DNA from: Prescottella soli
GTDB lineage: Bacteria > Actinomycetota > Actinomycetes > Mycobacteriales > Mycobacteriaceae
Assembly (NCBI RefSeq): GCF_040024445.1
Contig: NZ_CP157276.1
Location: 248,001-312,000 of the forward strand
Reading direction: 5' to 3'
DNA length: 64,000 bases
Below, one piece after another: positions 20,523 through 28,967 of the stretch; position 1 is the stretch's first letter; every line of letters begins with the position of its first letter. Both the position numbers and the translations under genes were made by a program. The notes below the pieces were generated by a model. It searched no databases. It saw only the letters and a list, made by a program, of their open reading frames with translations, and had not been told where the DNA came from.

Positions 20523-22013
20523 TCAGCCCGCGGCGGACGCGTCCGGGTCGGCCGCGCATTCTTCGGTGTCGACGGGCGCCGCCCCGAGGCCTGGCATCAA
20601 CCGCTGCAGGGTGGGCTGCCATCGCGCGTGCTCCTCGGGGAAGCACGCCGCGAGGAGGTCCGCCATCAGGGGCGGGGCGATGGACGCGCCGGGCGAGGCC
20701 CCGAGCAGGCCCGCGATCGTGCCGTCGGCGCCGGTGACGATCTCGGTGCCGAACGTCAGGACGCCCACCCTCCTCCGGTCGGGTTTGATCAGCTGCGCCC
20801 GCTGTCCCGCCTGGATCAGGTCCCAGTCGACCGGATCGGCGGTGGGGTAGAACCGCTCCAGTTCGGCGAACTTCCGTCGGCGGGAGGCGACCAACTGGCC
20901 GATCAGGTACCGCACCAGTCCCAGGTTCTGGATCCCCACGGCCATCAGCGGTGCGACGTTGTGGAAACGGATGGTGGTGAACAGGTCCCGCAGTCGGCCG
21001 TGCTTCAACAGCTTCGTGCTGAAGGTGGCGTAGGGCCCGAACATGAGCGCGGGACGCCCGTCGACGATCCGCCGATCGAGATGCGGCACCGACATCGGTG
21101 GCGCGCCGATCGCCGCCTGTCCGTACACCTTCGCGTCGTGCCGCTCGACCACGTCGGGGTGATCGGTACGGAGGAACTGGGCGCCCAGCGGGAAGACCGC
21201 GTACCCGCGGACCTCGGGGATCCGGGCCTTCTGTAGCAGCTTCAGGGCATATCCGCCGGCGCCGACGAACACGAACCTCGACCGGACGTAAAAGCGGCGC
21301 TTCTCGCGGCGGTCCCGTCCGCCGACGCTCCAGACCCCGTCCGCGGACCGGGACAGGGAGGTCACCTCGTGGTGCGTCCGCACTCGCGCGCCGCGAGCGG
21401 TCATCGTGTTCACCAGCGCGTGAGTCAACGCGCCGAAGTCGACGTCGGTGCCGGCCGTGTGGCGCGTCGCCGCCATCGGCTGGGCGGGATCGCGCCCCTC
21501 GGTGAGCAGCGGCGCCCAGGCCCTGATCGTCTCGGGATCCTCGCTGTACTCCATGTCCGCGAACAGGGGCAGCCGCCGCAGCGTCGCGAAACGCTCACGC
21601 AGATATGCGATGTCGCGTTCGCTGAAGACGACGTCCATGTGCGGTGTCGGATTGACGACGGACCGCGGACCGTCGATGTCACCGTTGTCGACGAGCGCAG
21701 CCCAGAACTGCTGTGAGAGCGCGTACTGGCGTCCGATGTCGGCGGCGCGGGCGGGATCACTCGGATCGGGCATGTAGTTGAGTTCACACAACCCGGCATG
21801 CCCGGTCCCGGCGTTGCTCCACGCGTTCGAACTCTCCTGGGCTGGGCCGTCGAGCCGTTCGAGCATCACGATCGACCAGTCCGGCTGCAGCGTGGACAGC
21901 AGCGCGCCGAGCGTCGCGGACATGATGCCGCCCCCGATGAGGACGACGTCCAGAATGTCCTCTGCGGCATCGCGCTCACCGCGCAGGGGCGCGAGCTGTT
22001 CGAGCGGACACAC
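20523..22013 (-). CDS. mqo: Malate:quinone oxidoreductase, 5' end abuts a LysR remnant
   Basis: This FAD-dependent, membrane-associated enzyme oxidises malate to oxaloacetate and reduces quinone. The FAD motif DVVLIGGGIMSATLGALL, the family segments DGPAQESSNAWSNAGTGHAG and VFVGAGGYALKLL, and the C-terminal LLGASPGASIAPPLM are all present. Homology to Mqo begins abruptly at the Asp codon 21950-21948. Upstream, the frame runs through the antisense of a LysR gene with no ATG and no Shine-Dalgarno sequence. The first usable start is GTG at 22013 (about 496 residues), which lies inside the LysR remnant. The usual native leader of roughly 10 residues appears lost. It may be expressed from the GTG or be defective. 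Confidence 0.8.
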   Translation of the reverse strand: MCPLEQLAPLRGERDAAEDILDVVLIGGGIMSATLGALLSTLQPDWSIVMLERLDGPAQESSNAWSNAGTGHAGLCELNYMPDPSDPARAADIGRQYALSQQFWAALVDNGDIDGPRSVVNPTPHMDVVFSERDIAYLRERFATLRRLPLFADMEYSEDPETIRAWAPLLTEGRDPAQPMAATRHTAGTDVDFGALTHALVNTMTARGARVRTHHEVTSLSRSADGVWSVGGRDRREKRRFYVRSRFVFVGAGGYALKLLQKARIPEVRGYAVFPLGAQFLRTDHPDVVERHDAKVYGQAAIGAPPMSVPHLDRRIVDGRPALMFGPYATFSTKLLKHGRLRDLFTTIRFHNVAPLMAVGIQNLGLVRYLIGQLVASRRRKFAELERFYPTADPVDWDLIQAGQRAQLIKPDRRRVGVLTFGTEIVTGADGTIAGLLGASPGASIAPPLMADLLAACFPEEHARWQPTLQRLMPGLGAAPVDTEECAADPDASAAG

Positions 22014-22697
22014 GGCCTGGTGGGTGCGCTCGACGACGCGCTCGGAGTCGTCCGGCGCAACGCCGATCCCGAGGGAGGCCTCGTGCGCTTCGGCTTTCCG
22101 CTCACGCTCGGGCCGGTGAGCATTCCGTCGGTGCTCGCGGAATTCCATGCAGCGGCGCCGCGGATCCGGCTCCATCTGGTCCAGGCGCACGGTGATGCGC
22201 TCGCCGGGATGGTGCGAGACGGCCGACTCGACCTGGCGGTGATGATCCCGCCGCCGGAAGACCTGCCCGTGGTCGTCCTCGGCCGTCAGGCGATCCACCT
22301 GCACGTCGCGGATACCCATCGATTCGCGGGCCGGGCGCAGGTCGACCTGGCCGAACTCGCGGACGAGGCGTTCATCGCGAACCCGCCGTCCTACCATCTG
22401 CGTCAGCTCGTCGACTCGTGGTGCGCCGAGGCGGGATTCACCCCGCGGGTGTCGTTCGAGATCACCGAGTTCGAGACGATCAGGGCGCTGGTCGGACACG
22501 GATTGGGCGTCGCGCTGCTGCCGACCGCGGAGACGCCGCACGGGGGCGTCGTGGCCGTCCCGCTCGAGGGTGCGCGCGAGCGCAGCATCGGGCTGGCGTC
22601 GGGACATCACCGGCCGACGCCGGCAGTGTCACGCCTGCGCGATCACCTCGTCGACCGCGCGTCCGCCTTCGCCGGCCGCCTGCAGGTCGGTGGGTGA
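21966..22697 (+). pseudogene. LysR-family regulator lacking its DNA-binding domain
   Basis: Recognisable LysR sequence starts at the tail of the helix-turn-helix domain (GIALTAQGRELFERTHGLV) and continues through the complete effector-binding domain (about 230 residues, including VRFGFPLTLGPVSIP and DLAVMIPPPEDLPVV) to a stop at 22697. The first 50-60 residues that normally hold the winged helix-turn-helix are absent: that DNA is occupied on the other strand by the conserved start of mqo. No start codon with a ribosome-binding site is evident. A deletion between about 21950 and 21966 is the simplest explanation. The remnant could at most make a free effector domain. Confidence 0.75.
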
Positions 22698-22943
22698 TGT
22701 GCCGCGCCCTGCACCGTGGACCGCACGTCGCACTCCGTCGATCGCGTCCGGCCACGTCCGAAATGCCTCGACCAGCGTGTAATTCGCGGAACCCGGGCAT
22801 CGCCACACGCCCCACTGGCCGGACTGTGCGCCGGTTCGGATCTTCCGAACCGCCCATCGAGCAGGGGAGCCGACCACGAGATCGGGCAGGCCGAGCAGTC
22901 GGCGCATGCGGTCGTAGGGGATAGGCTCGTTCAACGCCGACAC
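22629..22943 (-). CDS. Small hypothetical protein, doubtful
   Basis: This possible 104-residue protein starts at GTG 22943 (VSALNEPIPYDRMRRLLGLP), 7 nt after the stop of the DUF732 lipoprotein gene. It fills the gap between that gene and the LysR remnant, overlapping the remnant's 3' end by 69 nt in antisense. Codon third positions are moderately GC-rich, as in real genes here. There is no Shine-Dalgarno sequence and no recognised domain, so it may be noncoding. Confidence 0.3.
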   Translation of the reverse strand: MSALNEPIPYDRMRRLLGLPDLVVGSPARWAVRKIRTGAQSGQWGVWRCPGSANYTLVEAFRTWPDAIDGVRRAVHGAGRGTSPTDLQAAGEGGRAVDEVIAQA

Positions 22944-22950
22944 TGGTGCG

Positions 22951-23439
22951 TCAGGCGAACTCGGGGCAGTACGCGACCGTCGCGGCGCCCAGGACGTTGG
23001 CGACCTCGGCCCTGGTGTAGCGGCCGTCGCCCAGGTATTCGGCGGTGAGGTCGGGCTTGCTCTCACCGCGATACAGGGAGTTGCACATCGACAGGCCGAG
23101 CCTGATCTGGTCGCTCTCGGGCTTCTCCATGAGCGTGAATTCGGTGATGTACGACAGGAACAGCAGATCCTCGGGGCCGAGGGCGTCCATCGGCGCGGCG
23201 TCGGGGGTGACGCCGGGCGCCGGGGGAGTCGAGGTTTCGGTGACCACCGCTCGGGCGGGTGCCGACGTGGTCGGGACGTGACGCGGGGTCGCCGATACCC
23301 TGTGCGACGTCGTCGGATCCGGGGTCGTCCGGGCGATGACGACGGGTTCGCTGTCGGTGGGGGTGCTGCTGCACCCGGTGATGGCCAGAAGGGAGCCGGA
23401 GAGCGCGAGGAGGAGGCCGAGCCGGGTGGAGCGAGTCAC
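22951..23439 (-). CDS. DUF732 lipoprotein
   Basis: This is a 162-residue predicted lipoprotein. The signal peptide ends in the lipobox ITGC with Cys23 as lipid attachment site. A Thr/Pro-rich linker (about 25-85) follows, and the C-terminal DUF732 domain (about 95-162, FLSYITEFTL...TRAEVANVLGAATVAYCPEF) has its two conserved cysteines. DUF732 is common in mycobacteria and relatives, is exported and has no known function. The start is GTG 23439; an upstream extension of the frame lacks a signal peptide and was rejected. Confidence 0.8.
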   Translation of the reverse strand: MTRSTRLGLLLALSGSLLAITGCSSTPTDSEPVVIARTTPDPTTSHRVSATPRHVPTTSAPARAVVTETSTPPAPGVTPDAAPMDALGPEDLLFLSYITEFTLMEKPESDQIRLGLSMCNSLYRGESKPDLTAEYLGDGRYTRAEVANVLGAATVAYCPEFA

Positions 23440-23495
23440 GATGCGAGATCTTGCCCTACCAGGGCGACAAGATCGTTGGCGGGTCGGCGGTCGGA

Positions 23496-23960
23496 TCAGT
23501 TGGAGTCCGGGCGCACGACTGGCATGAACACCTCGGTCCGCGGTCGCGGCGTATCGGGGGCGTCGAGATAGGACTCCCAGGGCTCGCCCACGGTCGCGTA
23601 TCCGTGCTCGCTGATCCACTGTGTCAGAGCGACATACGCCGATTCGACGGTGTCATAGCCGCCGGCGTGAACCGTGCAGGCGCACGGCCCGGCCGGCAGC
23701 GACGCCGACTCGACCGGACCCGCCTCGACGAGGTCGCGCTCGAGCGGGAACCCGGCCTCGATGTTCCAGCGGTCGCCCGGCAGCGGCAGGAACCGTCCGA
23801 ACGGGGGGCCGACGATCTCGACGCCCTGATCCGTCGCGGCGCGGGCGACGGCGTCGAAGGCTGGCCCCAGGAAGGCGGGGATCGCCTCGACCGTGACGGC
23901 GCCCCGCACGATCGCGGCGGGCTGCTCCGGCAGATCGCGAATCCGGATGTCGTAGTTCAT
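23496..23960 (-). CDS. GyrI-like effector-binding domain protein
   Basis: This 154-residue single-domain GyrI/AraC-type effector-binding protein starts MNYDIRIRDLPEQPAAIVRG and contains WNIEAGFPLERDLVEAGPV and LPAGPCACTVHAGGYDTVESAYVAL, typical of the SOUL/GyrI-like fold that binds small hydrophobic ligands. There is no DNA-binding domain. The ATG overlaps the stop of the upstream secreted-protein gene by 4 nt, so the two are translated together and may share a pathway. Ligand is unknown. Confidence 0.82.
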   Translation of the reverse strand: MNYDIRIRDLPEQPAAIVRGAVTVEAIPAFLGPAFDAVARAATDQGVEIVGPPFGRFLPLPGDRWNIEAGFPLERDLVEAGPVESASLPAGPCACTVHAGGYDTVESAYVALTQWISEHGYATVGEPWESYLDAPDTPRPRTEVFMPVVRPDSN

Positions 23961-25222
23961 CGTCGGTCTCCCTCGAAACAGCCCGCGTAACCCCGCATCT
24001 CGACGGTCGCCGTCGAGCAGTACGTCACTTCGGGGTAGTAGGCACCCATCGTGGCCGCCGGATCGGTGCCGTCCGCCTGCGACGCCTGGATCGATGTGGG
24101 ATAGAACGCCGCCGTGGGCAGCATGTTCCGCAGGATGAGGAGCTTCTTCGGCACGTCCGTCGAGCCCCACGGCAGCACGGTCACCGTCGGATCCACGTTC
24201 GAGGGAACGTCGCCGGGGGCCGCCACGACGTACGTGTACCGGCCGTCGGCGCCCCGATCGGTCTGGAAGTCGGCCGCGCACGCCACCACCGGGTACGGCG
24301 AGACGAGGTCGTTCTGGCACATCGACCAGTAGCGCACCTGCTGTCCGGGCTCGGTGGGAGACGCACCGGCGCGTGTGTCCGGGAAAACGGGTGCCCGGCC
24401 CCGCACCACCGCGACCCGTCCCGGCTGATACGTCAGCACGGCTCCGATGTACTTGTTGTCGCCGTTGGGAAACAGGCCCGACGTGCTCGCGGGATTCACG
24501 AACGTGGCCTCGGGGGTGTCCGCGCGGAACGCGCCCGACGCGGCCCGCTCGATCGCGCGGTCGACGACCCACTGTCCGGCGTCGGCGACGGGGGCGGGCA
24601 GCGTGCGCGGATCGAACGGCTGGGCACATGGCTGGACGGGGGTCGTCGTCCCGCCGAGTCGGTAGGCGAACTGCGGGAGTGGGACACCGCCACTCGGCGA
24701 CGCGGGATCGTCCGGCACGTACACGCGGATGATCAGGAACCCGACGGGTGGGCCGCCGTCGCGCAGCGCGCGGATCTCGTTGCGCTCGTGGTCGGCCGGA
24801 CCGGTCACGAGGGTCGCGTGCCGCCGGCGCTGCTCCGGCGGGAGCACCTGTGCCGCGGGATCGGCGAAGGGGTTGCCGCTGCCGGAGTCGGGCAGGATCT
24901 GGTCGTCCCGCAGGGTGTCGGTGGTGTCGAGGTCGGTGCCGTAGGTGTTGAGCGAGAAGTACCGCGCCGACGGGTACGTGCCGGACACCTCGATCGAGTC
25001 GTTCGCCCCGAGGGCATATGGCAACACCCAGTAGGTCGCGTTCTCGTCGGGGAAGGCCACGTCGAGTACGTCGCCGTCGGACATGAATCGCCACGCGCAG
25101 GGCGTCGGACCCGCAGGCTTGGCGGCGGCCGCGTCGACGACGACGGCCGCGGGCACGGCGGCGACGACACACAGGAGGACGCGCGACAGGCGGCGGACGA
25201 TCGATCGCGGTGACGTGCGCAT
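23957..25222 (-). CDS. Secreted protein of unknown function, 421 aa
   Basis: An N-terminal signal peptide (RRLSRVLLCVVAAVPAAVVV, then an Ala-rich stretch around residues 30-35) predicts export. The mature part has features of surface or periplasmic proteins of the DUF1254/DUF1214 type (YWVLPYALGANDSIEVSGTYPSARYFSLNTYG and NDLVSPYPVVACAAD), with several Cys that could form disulfides. No catalytic motif is certain. It overlaps the GyrI-like gene by 4 nt and is divergent from the NUDIX gene (92-nt shared promoter region). Confidence 0.7.
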   Translation of the reverse strand: MRTSPRSIVRRLSRVLLCVVAAVPAAVVVDAAAAKPAGPTPCAWRFMSDGDVLDVAFPDENATYWVLPYALGANDSIEVSGTYPSARYFSLNTYGTDLDTTDTLRDDQILPDSGSGNPFADPAAQVLPPEQRRRHATLVTGPADHERNEIRALRDGGPPVGFLIIRVYVPDDPASPSGGVPLPQFAYRLGGTTTPVQPCAQPFDPRTLPAPVADAGQWVVDRAIERAASGAFRADTPEATFVNPASTSGLFPNGDNKYIGAVLTYQPGRVAVVRGRAPVFPDTRAGASPTEPGQQVRYWSMCQNDLVSPYPVVACAADFQTDRGADGRYTYVVAAPGDVPSNVDPTVTVLPWGSTDVPKKLLILRNMLPTAAFYPTSIQASQADGTDPAATMGAYYPEVTYCSTATVEMRGYAGCFEGDRR

Positions 25223-25314
25223 CTGGGCCCCAATCGCAGGCTCCCACGATAACGAGACCGCTGTCCCGGTGGGGCATGATCGGTCGAACGACGGTCGGGG
25301 TGCAGGAGGCGGAC

Positions 25315-25932
25315 ATGACGAACACGGCGAAGCTCACCCGCGCGGACATCGAATCGCGATTGCGGGCCTTCGACGCCCGGACGGAGCCGCTGGAAGACCG
25401 GCGCGCGGCAGCCGTCGTGATCGCGGTGATGGCCGGCGACGACGGCGTCCCAGTGTTCCCGCTGACCCTGCGGCCGTCGAAGATGCGGGCCCACGCAGGA
25501 CAGTTCGCGCTGCCGGGCGGCCGCCTCGACGACGGCGAGACGGCCCGCGACGCGGCGCTGCGGGAACTGCGTGAGGAACTCGGCATCGGCGTCGGCCCCG
25601 ACGACGTGCTGGGGCGCCTCGACGACTACGTGACCCGCTCGGGCTACGTCATGACACCGTTCGTGGTGTGGTCGAAGGATTCGGTGGACGCCCTCGTGCC
25701 GAACCCCGACGAGGTGGCGCACGTGTTCGCGGTTCCGTTGGGGGAGCTCGACGTGCCGACCCGGTTCGTCGAGATCCCCGGATCACCGGAACCGGTCGCG
25801 TGCTGGCCGTTCCGCGGCGAACACATCCACGCACCGACGGGGGCGGTGATCCACCAGTTCTGCGAGGTCGTCCTGCACGGCCGCCCGACCCGGGTCGGGG
25901 ATCTGGCGCAGCCGAGCTTCGCGTGGCGCTGA
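25315..25932 (+). CDS. NUDIX hydrolase, CoA pyrophosphatase type
   Basis: This 205-residue NUDIX hydrolase has GGRLDDGETARDAALRELREELGI as the NUDIX box and the preceding LTLRPSKMRAHAGQFALPGG segment typical of the coenzyme A diphosphatase subgroup. Expected products are 4'-phosphopantetheine and 3',5'-ADP. ATG 25315 has a perfect AGGAGG 7 nt upstream, which fixes the start and rejects longer in-frame starts. Confidence 0.88.
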   Translation: MTNTAKLTRADIESRLRAFDARTEPLEDRRAAAVVIAVMAGDDGVPVFPLTLRPSKMRAHAGQFALPGGRLDDGETARDAALRELREELGIGVGPDDVLGRLDDYVTRSGYVMTPFVVWSKDSVDALVPNPDEVAHVFAVPLGELDVPTRFVEIPGSPEPVACWPFRGEHIHAPTGAVIHQFCEVVLHGRPTRVGDLAQPSFAWR

Positions 25933-25974
25933 AATCCCGGGCGGAGGGCCCCGCCCGCGACTAGCGTCGAGGCC

Positions 25975-27006
25975 GTGACGATCCTCCGATCGGTCCTGCA
26001 CGCCGTCGACCGCACCGGCATCGAACCGGTCGCGTGGCGGCCGCCGCCTGCCCCGGCCGAGACGGGACTGTTCGCACCGAGTCGGGAACTCGACGCCGCG
26101 CAGCAGTGGAAGCTGCCCACCGGACGCGGCCCCGAGGACGTCGCGGTCGACGGCGACGGGCGCGTGATCACCGGCGGCGACGACGGGAGGATCTGGCGGT
26201 TCGACGCCGACGGCCGTGCCACCGAACTCGCCCACACCGGCGGGCGTCCGCTCGGTGTCGAGGTGCTGGACGACGGGCGCTTCCTCGTCTGCGACAGCCG
26301 ACGGGGCGTGCTGCGGGTGGACGAGACCGGGCGTGTGGAGGTACTCGCCGACGAGGCGCTCGGTCGACCGCTGTTGGCGTGCAACAACTCCGCCGTCACG
26401 CGCGACGGCGTCGTCTACTTCACCGACTCGTCGTCACGGTTCACGGTCGAGGACCACCGACTCGACATGCTCGAGCACAGCGGCACCGGCCGGCTGCTGC
26501 GCTTCGACCCGCGCACGGGGGAGATGGATCTGCTTGCGGACGGCCTCCAGTTCGCGAACGGGGTCGGTCTCGCTCGCGACGAGTCGTACGTGGTCGTCGC
26601 GGAGACCGGCTCGTACCGGATCCAGCGCGTCGAGCTGACCGGACCGCGCACGGGGACCGTGTCGGTGTGGGCGGACAATCTGCCCGGGATCCCCGACAAC
26701 GTCACCTCGCAGACCGCCGACGGCATCTTCTGGGTCGCGCTCTACAGCCCGCGGATGCGACTGCTGGACGGGATGGCGCCGTATCCGGGACTGCGGGTGC
26801 TCGCCGCGAACCTGCCGAGCGTCGTGCAACCGGATCCGGAACGCCGGGCGTGGGTACTCGGTCTCGACGACGGCGGGCGCGTGGTCCTAAGTCTGCAGGG
26901 CGCGAAGGGCAGCTACTCGCCGGTGACTGGTGTGCGCGAGACACCCGACTGGATCTACCTCGGCAGCATCACCGCCGGATCCATCGCGCGGGTGCCGCGG
27001 ACCTGA
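25975..27006 (+). CDS. SMP-30/strictosidine synthase-like beta-propeller protein
   Basis: This 343-residue protein is of the six-bladed beta-propeller type. Blade-like repeats (EDVAVDGDGRVITGGDDGRIWRFD) precede the strictosidine synthase-like core VVVAETGSYRIQRVELTGP and WADNLPGIPDNVTSQTADG. Relatives are lactonases or hydrolases of plant, animal and bacterial origin; the substrate cannot be predicted. There is no signal peptide. The start is GTG 25975, 42 nt after the NUDIX gene, so cotranscription is likely. Confidence 0.8.
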   Translation: MTILRSVLHAVDRTGIEPVAWRPPPAPAETGLFAPSRELDAAQQWKLPTGRGPEDVAVDGDGRVITGGDDGRIWRFDADGRATELAHTGGRPLGVEVLDDGRFLVCDSRRGVLRVDETGRVEVLADEALGRPLLACNNSAVTRDGVVYFTDSSSRFTVEDHRLDMLEHSGTGRLLRFDPRTGEMDLLADGLQFANGVGLARDESYVVVAETGSYRIQRVELTGPRTGTVSVWADNLPGIPDNVTSQTADGIFWVALYSPRMRLLDGMAPYPGLRVLAANLPSVVQPDPERRAWVLGLDDGGRVVLSLQGAKGSYSPVTGVRETPDWIYLGSITAGSIARVPRT

Positions 27007-27124
27007 CCGGTCCGCTGACTGGCAGGCCTGAGCAAAGTCGCCTCCGAACGGTCGGTTCCTGAAATGGGACACCGGGTGTGGAAAGCTGGCCACCGACAGC
27101 GGACGGGACCCGAGAGGATTGTTG

Positions 27125-27748
27125 GTGGACGCGGTAGGGCAGCAGAAGTCCGGCTCGAAGCAGGGCGAAGATCGCATCCTGACCGTCCCGAACCTCCTCA
27201 GCATGGTGAGGCTCGCCGGCGTGCCGCTGTTCCTGTACCTGCTGCTGGGCCCGCATGCGGACGGCTGGGCGCTCGCGATCCTCATACTCAGCGGCTTCAC
27301 CGACTGGGCCGACGGCAAGCTCGCCCGTCTGCTGAACCAGACGTCGCGACTCGGCGCGCTCCTGGACCCGTTCGTCGACCGGCTGTACGTGATCACGACG
27401 CTGATCGCGTTCGTCCTACGCGACATCATCCCGTGGTGGGTGGCCGCGATCCTGATCGGCCGCGACCTGATCCTGGCGTTGACGCTGCCGATCTACCGCC
27501 GTCGTGGACTCCCACCGCCCGAGGTCATCTACCTCGGCAAGGCCGCGACGTTCGCGCTGATGTTCGCGATGCCGCTGGTGCTGGCGGCACAGGGTGACTG
27601 GGGCATCGCGGGCGTGGCACACGCGTGGGGGTACGCGCTGCTGATCTGGGGGACCGTCCTCTACGTGTGGACCGGGGGCCTGTACATCGCCAAGGCCGTC
27701 GACGTCGCACGCACGGTGCCGCCGACGGTCGCACGGAGCGGCCCGTGA
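27125..27748 (+). CDS. pgsA: CDP-alcohol phosphatidyltransferase (PgsA2-like)
   Basis: This 207-residue integral membrane enzyme has the complete CDP-alcohol phosphotransferase signature DG-x2-AR-x8-G-x3-D-x3-D in DWADGKLARLLNQTSRLGAL followed by LDPFVD. About five membrane helices follow. It occupies the position of M. tuberculosis Rv1822 (pgsA2) ahead of the DUF881-Sbp-DUF881 genes. Substrate (glycerol-3-phosphate, phosphatidylglycerol or another alcohol) is not decided by sequence. I chose GTG 27125, 6 nt after AGAGGA; TTG 27119/27122 are alternatives. It overlaps the next gene by 4 nt. Confidence 0.88.
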   Translation: MDAVGQQKSGSKQGEDRILTVPNLLSMVRLAGVPLFLYLLLGPHADGWALAILILSGFTDWADGKLARLLNQTSRLGALLDPFVDRLYVITTLIAFVLRDIIPWWVAAILIGRDLILALTLPIYRRRGLPPPEVIYLGKAATFALMFAMPLVLAAQGDWGIAGVAHAWGYALLIWGTVLYVWTGGLYIAKAVDVARTVPPTVARSGP

Positions 27749-28611
27749 CGGGGACCCCGCGGCAGGTGCGGCGGAATCCGGTTCCGTCGCTGCTGAAGTC
27801 GCTCATGAACGATCACCTCGATCCCGGGTACGCGGGGGCCGCCGAGGACCGGGCGCAGGGGCACACGAAGCCGACGCGGGTCGGCGCCGTTTCCTGGATC
27901 GCCGTGGGTGCGGCGCTGGTCGGGCTGGTCTTCGGCGTCGCCTACGCGCAGGCGTCGTCCTCTGCGAGCGACGCCGACCAGACCCGGACCGAGATGCTGA
28001 CCAAGGTCCGGGCGGCCGAGGAACGCGGTCGCAGCCTCGCCGGGAACCGCGACGATCTCACCGTCCGGGTCGACGACCTGCGGGCGAGCGTCCTCGCAGG
28101 TGACGCGGAGGGTGCCGAGGTTCTCGACCAGCTGCACACCCTCGAGGCGGCCGCCGCCGGCGAACCGGTACACGGACCCGGACTGGTCGTCACCCTGACC
28201 GATCCTGCCGCGCGCCCCGACCTGTCCGACTCCTCGCAGCGGGTATCCGGATCGCCGCAGGCCGGCGTCCTGGACCGCGACCTGCAGTCCGTCGTGAACG
28301 CTCTGTGGGCGAGCGGCGCCGAGGCGGTCGCGGTCGGTGACGTGCGCGTCGGACCGGCCGTCACCATCCGCCAGGCAGGCGGCGCGATGCTGGTCGACAA
28401 CCAGCCCGTGCCGTCGCCGTACCGGGTGTCCGCGATCGGACCACCGGCGAAACTGCAGACCGGATTCGTCGTCAGCGACGCCTACCTGCGGATGTCGACC
28501 GTCCAACAGCTGTACGGCGTGGGTTTCACCATCGCCGAGTCCGACGACCTGCGGCTACCCGGCGCGGCAGGTCGCGAAACGAGGTTCGCACAGGAAACGG
28601 GGGCACCGTGA
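27745..28611 (+). CDS. DUF881 membrane-anchored protein (first copy)
   Basis: This 288-residue protein has a cytoplasmic tail of about 50 residues, one membrane helix (VSWIAVGAALVGLVFGVAYA), a coiled-coil segment and the extracytoplasmic DUF881 domain (GPGLVVTLTDPAA...VVNALWASGAEAVAVGDVRV...YRVSAIGPP). It corresponds to Rv1823. DUF881 proteins flank sbp across actinobacteria and firmicutes and are thought to act near the division or cell-wall machinery; the role is unproven. GTG 27745 overlaps the pgsA stop. Confidence 0.82.
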   Translation: MTGTPRQVRRNPVPSLLKSLMNDHLDPGYAGAAEDRAQGHTKPTRVGAVSWIAVGAALVGLVFGVAYAQASSSASDADQTRTEMLTKVRAAEERGRSLAGNRDDLTVRVDDLRASVLAGDAEGAEVLDQLHTLEAAAAGEPVHGPGLVVTLTDPAARPDLSDSSQRVSGSPQAGVLDRDLQSVVNALWASGAEAVAVGDVRVGPAVTIRQAGGAMLVDNQPVPSPYRVSAIGPPAKLQTGFVVSDAYLRMSTVQQLYGVGFTIAESDDLRLPGAAGRETRFAQETGAP

Positions 28612-28967
28612 AGACCGTCAAAGGCGGATACGCGCTCTATGGAGTGCTCGCGCTCGTCGCCGGCATCGTGGTCGGGATTCTGTTCAGCCCGCAGGTGCCC
28701 GACGCCGTCCAGCCCTATCTGCCGATCGCGGTGGTCGCGGCGCTCGACGCCGTGTTCGGGGGGCTGCGCGCCTACCTCGACGAGATCTTCGACTCGAAGG
28801 TCTTCGTCGTCTCGTTCGTGTTCAACGTCCTCGTCGCGGCCCTGATCGTGTGGCTCGGCGATCAGCTCGGCGTCGGAACTCAGCTGTCGACCGCGATCAT
28901 CGTCGTGCTCGGAATTCGGATCTTCGGCAACGCCGCAGCCCTGCGCCGGCGCCTGTTCGGGGCGTGA
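28608..28967 (+). CDS. sbp: Small basic membrane protein Sbp (DUF1290)
   Basis: This 119-residue protein with three hydrophobic helices contains the family signature LDAVFGGLRAYLDEIFDSKVF. It is the Rv1824 counterpart, enclosed between two DUF881 genes with 4-nt overlaps at both ends. Bacillus Sbp is encoded in the division cluster next to ftsAZ. Function is unknown; a complex with the DUF881 neighbours is inferred from gene order. Confidence 0.85.
   Translation: MKTVKGGYALYGVLALVAGIVVGILFSPQVPDAVQPYLPIAVVAALDAVFGGLRAYLDEIFDSKVFVVSFVFNVLVAALIVWLGDQLGVGTQLSTAIIVVLGIRIFGNAAALRRRLFGA

Noticed and set aside
23496-25586. 696-residue frame covering the GyrI-like gene and running antisense to the secreted protein and NUDIX genes
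   Set aside because: Only the last 154 codons (the GyrI-like part) carry conservation; the rest is Arg-rich and overlaps better genes in other frames.
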